A program made the translations under genes and the position numbers. The notes beneath the pieces are model-generated. The model saw nothing but the letters and a program-made list of their open reading frames with translations. It made no database searches and was not told the origin of the DNA. Positions 1-5,339 of a stretch of DNA of 5,394 nucleotides are shown here, one piece after another. The stretch covers positions 1 to 5,394 of the forward strand of contig DHWG01000066.1 in NCBI GenBank assembly GCA_002413075.1. The letters are read 5' to 3'. This DNA is from Desulfosporosinus sp. UBA5188 (GTDB lineage: Bacteria; Bacillota; Desulfitobacteriia; Desulfitobacteriales; Desulfitobacteriaceae). Each line of letters begins with the position of its first letter. Positions within the stretch are counted from its first letter, which is position 1.

Positions 1-133
1 CTTCTAATTGAAGAAGATGATTCGCTCATTGTTTTTGTGCAACTCTGGCGAGTTTCTCTCATTGGCTGTCCTTGTTGTTTAGTTTTCAAAGACCATTTTA
101 TTGGTATGTATTTCCTGCGCCCCATTGGGCCGG
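1..133 (-). other. Probable rRNA operon leader (5' end only)
   Basis: Read leftward on the minus strand, this stretch follows two strong tandem promoters and contains the CTTTGAAAACTAAACAA element known from Gram-positive rRNA leaders and spacers. It also has a small hairpin (AACTC/GAGTT arms at 41-54) and an AAG-rich end at the window edge. No start of mature 16S rRNA is visible, so the rRNA gene itself must lie further left; its identity is inferred. No protein gene is supported here. The transcript would be co-directional with tyrS. A tRNA operon beyond the edge is the main alternative. Confidence 0.65.
87..95 (-). promoter_or_regulatory. boxA-like antitermination element in rRNA leader
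   Basis: On the minus strand these bases read TGGTCTTTG, followed by AAAACTAAACAAC. This closely resembles the boxA (TGTTCTTTG) of Bacillus rRNA leaders, where Nus factors bind nascent RNA so that polymerase resists termination within the long untranslated rRNA transcript. It lies about 40 nt after the predicted start of the proximal promoter. The assignment rests on motif and position only. Confidence 0.55.
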
Positions 134-139
134 ATCTGC

Positions 140-168
140 ATCTTAGCATTTTCAACTCGCATTGTCAA
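140..168 (-). promoter_or_regulatory. Proximal rRNA-type promoter (P2)
   Basis: Minus strand: a perfect -35 TTGACA at 168-163, a 17-nt spacer and -10 TAAGAT at 145-140, with TG one base upstream of the -10 (extended -10). The predicted start is near 133. It is the second of two promoters of nearly identical design about 107 bp apart, the tandem P1/P2 arrangement of B. subtilis rrn operons. It should be read by the housekeeping sigma factor. Control by initiating NTP level is likely by analogy but cannot be judged here. Confidence 0.75.
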
Positions 169-246
169 CAACTAATTTTTTTCACTCAAACGATTACTTA
201 CCGCACTGGTTACAATCTTTAAGTATATGTTTTGCGGCACTTAAAT

Positions 247-275
247 ATACTAACATTTCATGACTATATTGTCAA
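247..275 (-). promoter_or_regulatory. Distal rRNA-type promoter (P1)
   Basis: Minus strand: -35 TTGACA at 275-270, exactly 17 nt of spacer, then -10 TAGTAT at 252-247 preceded by TGT (extended -10). A short A-tract (minus strand, 285-280) sits just upstream of the -35 and could act as an UP element for the alpha subunit. A weaker overlapping alternative, TTGGTC-17-TATAGT, uses the same DNA shifted upstream. The predicted start is near 240. Transcription runs left toward the window edge through P2. Confidence 0.72.
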
Positions 276-342
276 CTACTTTTTTGACCAATGTTGCTTA
301 ATTGCTTTTAGGTAAGAATAATAACCATTGATCGCGAATCAG

Positions 343-380
343 AGTATCAAACTTGATGATCCATCATCAAGTTTGATACT
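343..380 (-). terminator. Perfect 38-bp palindrome after tyrS, candidate terminator hairpin
   Basis: Two exactly complementary 18-nt arms (343-360 and 363-380) flank the dinucleotide CC, beginning 7 nt after the tyrS stop codon. Transcribed RNA would form a very stable hairpin on either strand. Its position fits a 3' end for tyrS and insulation from the rRNA promoters. However, neither side has the immediate U-tract of a classical intrinsic terminator: on the minus strand the next bases are CTGATTCGCG. It may instead be a 3' stabilising or processing hairpin, or a protein-binding palindrome. The inverted repeat is certain; its role is not. Confidence 0.5.
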
Positions 381-387
381 GGTCACT

Positions 388-1656
388 CTACTGATTGAAT
401 TTTATTAGATAATAATTTTTCTTCCCTCGGCGTATGACAAGATACTTCCCATCTAGACGTTCTATTTGAGGGACAGATGTTTCTACATCCGTAACCCGAA
501 TATCGTTAATATAGATTGACCCACTCTCTATAGCTTCTCTAGCTTGACGTTTAGAAGTGACTGCTCCCGCTTGAATCAGCAAATCAACAATCCCTATTTG
601 AGGATGATCGATCGTTGCCGATGGTACTTGACTAAACCCTTCCTCAACTTCCATAGCAGACAGTTTACTAAGACCTCCTCCGAAAAGGGCCTTCGAGATT
701 CTTTCTGCTCGGTCAAGAGCGTCTTGTCCATGAACTATCCTCGTCACTTCGACCGCTAAGGTCCGTTGAGCCGTTCTCTTTCCTGCTTCCTTTTCTATGC
801 CTTCTTCTAAAACTGCAATTTCCTCTAACGTTAAGAACGTAAAGAATTTTATAAATTTGATAACATCCCGATCATCAGTGTTCATCCAGAATTGATAGAA
901 TTTATAAGGAGAAGTCTTTTCAGCGTCTAACCAAACGGTTCCCGATTCTGTCTTCCCGAATTTTACTCCGTCACTTTTCATGACGAGAGGCATGGTCAGT
1001 CCATACATTTCCTTGCCTTGATTGACTGAATTGCGTCGAATCAAATCAATACCCGCTGTGATGTTGCCCCACTGGTCACTTCCACCCACCTGCATTTCAC
1101 AACCGTAAATTTCATTGAGTTTCAGGTAATCGTAAGATTGTAAGATCATATAGCTGAATTCGGTATAAGATATTCCTTTATCCATCCGTGTTTCTACTGA
1201 GTCTTTGGCTAGCATGGTCCCAACGGGAAAGTTCTTACCGATGTCTCGTAGAAATTCTATCACTTGAAGGGAGCCGAGCCAGTCGTAGTTATTTGCTAAA
1301 ATCGCCGGACTTTCTTTGGTTTCGAAATCCAAGAAATGCTCAAGTTGCGCTTTAATCTTAGTTGCCCACTGTTCCACGACGGCTTGGGGATTTAGTGTGC
1401 GTTCCGCCACCTTACCACTAGGATCACCAATTAATCCCGTTCCTCCACCGACCAGAGCGATGGGTATATGTCCCGCTAGTTGAAACCGTTTCAGAACTAG
1501 GATGGGCAGTAAACTCCCAATGTGTAAGCTGTCTGCAGTCGGGTCAAAGCCACAATATAACGTGATTGGACCCTGTGCTAATCTTTTACGTAATGTTTCC
1601 TCATCGGTATGTTGATAGACAAGACCCCGATCCTGTAAATCCCTAAAAATGTCCAT
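388..1656 (-). CDS. tyrS: Tyrosyl-tRNA synthetase (TyrRS)
   Basis: This cytoplasmic class I aminoacyl-tRNA synthetase charges tRNA-Tyr with tyrosine using ATP. The 422-residue product aligns almost residue for residue with the Geobacillus stearothermophilus TyrRS type. The Tyr/ATP pocket YCGFDPTADSLHIGS spans residues 34-48, with the HIGH-type signature HIGS at 45-48. Tyrosine-binding Y169, Q173 and D176 are present, as are GGSDQWGN (191-198) and the KMSKS equivalent KFGKT (232-236). A C-terminal S4-like RNA-binding domain covers about 352-415 (SKRQAREAIESG) and ends in RRGKKNYYLI. The ATG at 1656 is chosen because AAGGAGGA lies 9 nt upstream; the in-frame start at 1683 would add nine residues and has no such site. 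The second His of HIGH is Ser, a conservative family variation. The gene is complete, of normal length, monocistronic and controlled by the upstream T-box leader. Confidence 0.97.
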   Translation of the reverse strand: MDIFRDLQDRGLVYQHTDEETLRKRLAQGPITLYCGFDPTADSLHIGSLLPILVLKRFQLAGHIPIALVGGGTGLIGDPSGKVAERTLNPQAVVEQWATKIKAQLEHFLDFETKESPAILANNYDWLGSLQVIEFLRDIGKNFPVGTMLAKDSVETRMDKGISYTEFSYMILQSYDYLKLNEIYGCEMQVGGSDQWGNITAGIDLIRRNSVNQGKEMYGLTMPLVMKSDGVKFGKTESGTVWLDAEKTSPYKFYQFWMNTDDRDVIKFIKFFTFLTLEEIAVLEEGIEKEAGKRTAQRTLAVEVTRIVHGQDALDRAERISKALFGGGLSKLSAMEVEEGFSQVPSATIDHPQIGIVDLLIQAGAVTSKRQAREAIESGSIYINDIRVTDVETSVPQIERLDGKYLVIRRGKKNYYLIKFNQ

Positions 1657-1663
1657 GCAGTTA

Positions 1664-1672
1664 ATCCTCCTT
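1664..1672 (-). promoter_or_regulatory. tyrS ribosome binding site (fixes the start)
   Basis: On the minus strand AAGGAGGAT lies 9 nt before the ATG at 1656. The near-perfect anti-Shine-Dalgarno match decides the start in favour of MDIFRDLQDR over the longer in-frame reading. Confidence 0.9.
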
Positions 1673-1719
1673 ATATTAATCATAAATCATCCAAAACCTT
1701 GAGTCTGATTGAGTCTGTG

Positions 1720-1753
1720 AAATAACAAAATCCCCCAACTCAAGGTTGAGGGA
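1720..1753 (-). terminator. T-box regulatory terminator of tyrS leader
   Basis: On the minus strand a 9-bp stem (TCCCTCAAC at 1753-1745, GTTGGGGGA at 1739-1731, loop CTTGA) is followed by TTTTGTTATTT (1730-1720), a proper intrinsic terminator. Its 5' arm overlaps the CGTCCCT strand that pairs with the T-box sequence in the antiterminator, so the two structures exclude each other. Without uncharged tRNA-Tyr, transcription should stop about 65-75 nt before the tyrS start codon. Confidence 0.85.
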
Positions 1754-1967
1754 CGAAAACACTTCCGCGGTACCACCCACATTGATGCCGATATGAATAC
1801 GGGCATCCAGCTTAATCAGCGGTAACGAGCTGATCCGAGAGTTGTTAACTCTAGTCATGAGGTGTACCTCTTGGCTTCTGGGTCGGTTTTCACCCTTCAC
1901 CGACTCTCTGCAACCTACGCCAAGTCTTTTCTCAATCATACCATTCTCACTATTTACATAACCTTCT
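1720..1967 (-). promoter_or_regulatory. Tyr-specific T-box riboswitch (tyrS leader)
   Basis: T-box leaders bind a specific tRNA and switch on the downstream gene when that tRNA is uncharged. On the minus strand, Stem I has a lower helix TGAG/CTCA (1934-1931 with 1861-1858) and an upper helix CTTGGC/GCCAAG (1924-1919 with 1875-1870). The internal loop between them carries the specifier codon TAC at 1866-1864, a Tyr codon. The AGAGAG motif (1909-1904) and an apical GTCGGT/ACCGAC hairpin with a GGGTGAAA loop follow the family pattern. Further stems are at 1852-1838, 1834-1815 and 1807-1784. The T-box core GGGTGGTACCGCGG lies at 1778-1765; its TGGT can pair with the ACCA end of tRNA-Tyr. Every expected element is present in order. 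Confidence 0.95.
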
Positions 1968-1974
1968 ATAGGAT

Positions 1975-2003
1975 ATTATATCGTGTCTAAGTCGAGCTCG
2001 CAA
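1975..2003 (-). promoter_or_regulatory. tyrS promoter
   Basis: Minus strand: -35 TTGCGA at 2003-1998 (4 of 6 to consensus), 17-nt spacer, perfect -10 TATAAT at 1980-1975. The predicted start is near 1967, which gives a leader of about 310 nt covering the whole T-box. The -35 overlaps the 8-bp palindrome CGAGCTCG (1993-2000). It diverges from the PBP promoter, the two -35 regions lying about 40 bp apart. Confidence 0.75.
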
Positions 2004-2041
2004 CTAATCTAATGGTTTCCTTGGATTCATTCTCTTAAGAA

Positions 2042-2072
2042 TTTCCTTACAAATATAGAAGTATGATATAAT
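2042..2072 (+). promoter_or_regulatory. Promoter of the class A PBP gene
   Basis: Plus strand: perfect -10 TATAAT at 2067-2072, preceded by TGA (extended -10). No good -35 lies at 17 nt; TTTCCT at 2042-2047 with a 19-nt spacer is the best available, so recognition probably leans on the extended -10. The predicted start is near 2079, leaving about 60 nt of untranslated leader. Confidence 0.6.
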
Positions 2073-2123
2073 TCATTAAATTATAGATCAGGAATTGTTA
2101 TAATCCTCATTCTTTTTACTAAA

Positions 2124-2130
2124 TAGGAGG
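2124..2130 (+). promoter_or_regulatory. PBP ribosome binding site
   Basis: TAGGAGG lies 8 nt before the ATG at 2139. It is a strong site at ideal spacing, and it supports that start codon for the PBP gene. Confidence 0.88.
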
Positions 2131-2138
2131 TTAAAATT

Positions 2139-4751
2139 ATGCCATCATCCCAAAAACCCACGAAACCCCAGCGTCAAAAGCGCTTATCAAAAGGTCGGAT
2201 CGTTCTCTTGTCGATGGTCAGTGTGATAACGCTTGCACTGATTGGCTCAGCAGTTTTTATTGGCTTTGCTGCGGCCACCACCCCAAAATGGGACCCTGCA
2301 GCGCTTCACGACCAAAAACAAACATCGTTCATTTTTGACATGAACAACACCCAGTATGCTTCACTTCACGGGGAGGAAAACCGTCAAACTGCCAAATCTT
2401 CTGATATCCCAGACCTTGTTAAGAAAACGTTTGTTGCTGTTGAGGACAAACGCTTTTATCAGCATTTTGGAGTTGATCCCATTCGGATTATTGGCTCTGC
2501 CTTAAATGATATTCGCTCTGGAAGTGCTAAAGAAGGGGCAAGTACCATTACCATTCAACTCGCCCGCAACGCTTTTATCCAAGATCCCACAGCTAAAACA
2601 CTAACTCGCAAGATTCAAGAGGCAATTATAGCCATACAACTTGAGCATGAATACACAAAAGATGAAATTCTCACGTTTTATCTCAATCAAACGTTCCTTG
2701 GTGGAACGACATTTGGAATCCAGGCAGCAACCAAAACCTACTTTGGTGAAGATCTCAAGGATTTAAAACCTGATCAGGTTGCCCTGCTGGCCGGTTTACC
2801 GCAAGCCCCAAGTCAATATAATCCATATTTTCACCCCGAAGCAGCCAAAAATCGACGCAACATTGTCCTCGGGGTTATGAAAGATGCAGCAATTATTACC
2901 GCTCCAGAATACGACACTTATAAGGATACCCCATTTACCTATGTTGACACTATGAAGAAAAATTTTGGTGGAGCTCAGACAACTACAGTGGCCGCTACCA
3001 CTGACAAATATCCAGCCTTTGTCAATACCGTCATTGAAGAGCTCGAGAATGATTATAATATTACTGAAGAGCAAATCTACAGCGGTGGTTTACAAATTTA
3101 TACGACTGTCAATCCTAAAATTCAAGATTCGGTTGAGGCTGCGTTTGCCAACCCAGCCAATTTTCCCAAGGGTTTCGATAGCACGTTAATCCAAGGCGCT
3201 ATGACGGTCATTGAACCTTCGACCGGCGCGATTCAGGCTGTGGCTGGCGGACGGGACTATAAGACTGGTGGCTTTAACCGGTCCACCGATGCCAAACGGC
3301 AACCTGGATCAACGATCAAACCTTTGGTTGTCTATGGACCGGCCATCGAAAAAGGTGGATACTTTCCAGGTACCGTTCTTGACGATATGCCTGTGACCTT
3401 CCCTGGAAACTATTCTCCGACTGACTTTGACACAATAGACAGAGGCTGGAAAGGCCTTATTACCATGCGCTATGCGCTTGAAGACTCTGTCAATGTTTAT
3501 GCCGTCAAATTACTAAACCTCATCGGAATTAATGAGGGCTTTAATTTTGGTAAAAATAAGCTTGGTCTCCCTCTAGATGAGAAACTAGATAAAGGTTTGA
3601 GTTTGGCTCTGGGAACTACACAGGTGTCCACGCTAGATATGGCATCCGCTTATGGGGTTTATGCCAACAATGGCGTTAGGGTCACGAGCCATGCCATTGT
3701 CAAAGTCTTAGACGCTAAGGGCAAGACATTGATTACCCCTGCCATCACTAAAAACCGTGTTATGAAGGAAACCACAGCCTATATCATCAACGATATGTTA
3801 CGAAGTGTGGTGACGAACGGGACAGGTACGAGTGCCCAAATTGGGAACTGGGCTGTTGCTGGCAAAACGGGTACTTCTTCCTTGCCTGAGAAAATAAAGA
3901 ATAAAAATGGTAATACGGATGCCTGGTTTGCAGGGTATACCTCTAATTATGCAGCAGTTGTTTGGATGGGTTACGACAATAATGACGACCTACAACATTA
4001 TTTGCATCAAATTCACGGCGGAAGCTTCCCCGCTCAAATCTGGAAAAACGTTATGACCGTCGCCCTGAAGGATCTCCCGGTACAATCAAAGTTTACAATG
4101 CCCTCAGGAATTGTTAGTGGCTCCTTTGATGCAAAATCAGGGTTGCTCCCCAGCACTTTAACTCCAACCCAATTTATTAAAACGGAGATCGCCGCCCAAG
4201 GAGATTTCCCCACTCGGGTTAGCGATGTATGGGTTCAGAAAAATGTTGATGCAGCGAATCCAGCCATGTTAGCGTCACCAACCTCAAAGAATTCTTTACT
4301 CAAAACGTTCTTGAATCTACCCGGCCGGAATCCGTCATGGACCTGGCCAGCCAATGAAGCTCCCTACAAACCACCTACAGCGACTGCTCCTGATTCAGTG
4401 GCTGTTCCAGATCCAACAACGGCACCTCCAACCGTGGATTTTGCGCTTCCCTCTCCCGTACTTGGCAAGGTCGACTATAAAGATAAAACGTTTAAAGCGA
4501 TGATCCCCATGACTGTCCTACCAGAGAACAAGGGAGATTCCACTATATTTTATATGAGTCGTCCAGACAAGACCATTTTGGAAATCCCCATTAATCCTGC
4601 CAACGCAGAATCAACCTCCATTACCATTTCACTTGATGCAAACGGCAAACCTCCTGCTCCTGGTGATTATGTCTTCACAGCGGCTTTTAAAAACCGTAAT
4701 GGAATAGGGACCGGGCCCGTTTCTGCACCTGTGACATTAACGCTCAAATAA
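2139..4751 (+). CDS. Class A penicillin-binding protein, PBP1A type (bifunctional transglycosylase/transpeptidase)
   Basis: This 870-residue enzyme polymerises lipid II into glycan strands and crosslinks the stem peptides outside the membrane. A basic cytoplasmic tail (1-20) is followed by one membrane anchor (about 21-46). The GT51 domain (about 70-250) has VEDKRFYQHFG (101-111, catalytic E102), GASTITIQLARN (133-144), RKIQEAIIAIQLE (157-169) and LLAGLPQAPSQYNP (217-229). The transpeptidase (about 350-640) has STIK with nucleophile S391 and K394, SVN (450-452) and KTGT (576-579), so both active sites look complete. A Pro/Thr/Ala-rich linker (about 741-770) leads to a beta-rich, Ig- or fibronectin-like tail (about 771-870). 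GT motif 2 has Ile139 where QQL is usual. It resembles ponA/mrcA products, but the exact paralogue cannot be named. It stands alone, divergent from tyrS, with a group II intron relic 15 nt past its stop. Confidence 0.95.
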   Translation: MPSSQKPTKPQRQKRLSKGRIVLLSMVSVITLALIGSAVFIGFAAATTPKWDPAALHDQKQTSFIFDMNNTQYASLHGEENRQTAKSSDIPDLVKKTFVAVEDKRFYQHFGVDPIRIIGSALNDIRSGSAKEGASTITIQLARNAFIQDPTAKTLTRKIQEAIIAIQLEHEYTKDEILTFYLNQTFLGGTTFGIQAATKTYFGEDLKDLKPDQVALLAGLPQAPSQYNPYFHPEAAKNRRNIVLGVMKDAAIITAPEYDTYKDTPFTYVDTMKKNFGGAQTTTVAATTDKYPAFVNTVIEELENDYNITEEQIYSGGLQIYTTVNPKIQDSVEAAFANPANFPKGFDSTLIQGAMTVIEPSTGAIQAVAGGRDYKTGGFNRSTDAKRQPGSTIKPLVVYGPAIEKGGYFPGTVLDDMPVTFPGNYSPTDFDTIDRGWKGLITMRYALEDSVNVYAVKLLNLIGINEGFNFGKNKLGLPLDEKLDKGLSLALGTTQVSTLDMASAYGVYANNGVRVTSHAIVKVLDAKGKTLITPAITKNRVMKETTAYIINDMLRSVVTNGTGTSAQIGNWAVAGKTGTSSLPEKIKNKNGNTDAWFAGYTSNYAAVVWMGYDNNDDLQHYLHQIHGGSFPAQIWKNVMTVALKDLPVQSKFTMPSGIVSGSFDAKSGLLPSTLTPTQFIKTEIAAQGDFPTRVSDVWVQKNVDAANPAMLASPTSKNSLLKTFLNLPGRNPSWTWPANEAPYKPPTATAPDSVAVPDPTTAPPTVDFALPSPVLGKVDYKDKTFKAMIPMTVLPENKGDSTIFYMSRPDKTILEIPINPANAESTSITISLDANGKPPAPGDYVFTAAFKNRNGIGTGPVSAPVTLTLK

Positions 4752-4766
4752 CTTTGATGGATCGTT

Positions 4767-4808
4767 ATCGGGTAGGAGGCTACCCATTATTTGAATAGCC
4801 GACCTCCC
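4767..4808 (-). ncRNA. Group II intron domain VI and 3' splice end
   Basis: On the minus strand, GGGAGG and CCTACCC arms surround an inner GGCTA/TAGCC stem. An A at 4773, seven nucleotides from the terminal GAT, is unpaired between short helices, as expected for the lariat branch point. The AT ending fits the AY rule for group II introns. The hairpin could also look like a weak terminator for the PBP gene, but the intron explanation covers all of it. Confidence 0.75.
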
Positions 4809-4809
4809 A

Positions 4810-4843
4810 CACCACCGTGCGTACCGTTCGGTACACGGCGGTT
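4810..4843 (-). ncRNA. Group II intron domain V (catalytic hairpin)
   Basis: These 34 nt fold into a 9-bp lower helix (ACCGCCGTG with CACGGTGGT), a 2-nt CG bulge on the 3' strand, and a 4-bp upper helix (TACC/GGTA) capped by GAAC. Length, helix sizes and bulge placement match domain V. The lower helix carries a CGC triad whose G makes a G-U wobble. No damaging change is visible, so this part of the ribozyme core appears intact. It starts 7 nt after the maturase stop codon, as is usual. Confidence 0.87.
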
Positions 4844-4850
4844 CCTCAGT

Positions 4851-5339
4851 TTACGCTGTAACTTGTCGGTAGTACTCTGAAAAGAATCCGAATCCGCTAA
4901 TAACTTTGTTCGTTAGGGATTTGGATAGGATCGGGCTATTGGATGTTCTCCAATAGCTCTTTCTTGTGTTTGCATACTCCCATGCTTTCTGGACGCGGAT
5001 CCCCAGTGATTTAAGCATTTTAAACTTTGTTCTCACTCGTTTCCATTGCTTCCAGTAGATCATGCGAATGCGCCTTCTCATCCATTCATCGGTTCCTGAA
5101 AGCAACGTCTTAATGTCAGCAATCTTGAAGTAGTTTACCCACCCAATGATAATGTTACTAAGAATTGGGCTAAGTGGGCCTCCCTGAGGTACGCCGACTT
5201 CTGTTTCTTCGAAGCTGTTCCTGACAATGACGCCTGCTCTCAAGTATTTGTGGATGAGCGATATGACTCGTCCATCTTTAATTGTCCTTGATAGTACTTC
5301 AATTAATTTACTTTGATTCACGGTATCGAAGTACTTCTC
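4851..5339 (-). pseudogene. Group II intron reverse transcriptase/maturase, internally deleted remnant
   Basis: The intact protein makes cDNA of the intron and helps it splice. The remnant begins with EKYFDTVNQSKL (RT block 2/3 type), immediately after an in-frame TAG at 5342-5340. It runs through block 4, GVPQGGPLSPILSNI (residues 43-57 counted from the GTG at 5321), and then jumps at about 5145-5153 straight to IGWVNYFK, which begins the thumb/maturase X region. The X region and family-typical C-terminus follow (WKQWKR, AWEYANTRKSYWRTSNSPIL, then a stop). Blocks 5-7, including the YADD catalytic Asp pair and roughly 100 or more residues, are absent, and the join keeps frame. No HNH endonuclease domain follows. 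The N-terminal blocks 0-1 are also missing. The only start is GTG at 5321, without a well-placed ribosome binding site. It is certainly not an active reverse transcriptase. Confidence 0.88.

Noticed and set aside
37..222. 61-codon open frame on the plus strand
   Set aside because: It overlaps the proximal rRNA-type promoter and leader on the other strand, has no ribosome binding site and resembles no protein family.
544..759. 71-codon plus-strand open frame inside tyrS
   Set aside because: It is antisense to a well-conserved synthetase gene, with no start signal of its own.
382..1656. HIGS instead of HIGH in TyrRS as a sign of inactivity
   Set aside because: The position tolerates other residues in the family and all other tyrosine- and ATP-binding residues are present, so the enzyme should be active.
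1657..1683. Longer tyrS start at 1683
   Set aside because: It adds nine residues absent from the aligned TyrRS family numbering and lacks a ribosome binding site, while AAGGAGGA precedes the ATG at 1656.
1676..1939. 87-codon open frame on the minus strand upstream of tyrS
   Set aside because: It covers the T-box Stem I, specifier, T-box core and terminator. The structure is RNA and the translation is incidental.
2796..3396. Several short open frames on both strands inside the PBP gene
   Set aside because: They lie in other frames of a long, motif-complete coding region and have no ribosome binding sites or recognisable domains.
4770..4785. GGGTAG/CTACCC hairpin as the PBP terminator
   Set aside because: The stem is only 6 bp with no real T-run, and these bases belong to the 3' strand of intron domain VI.
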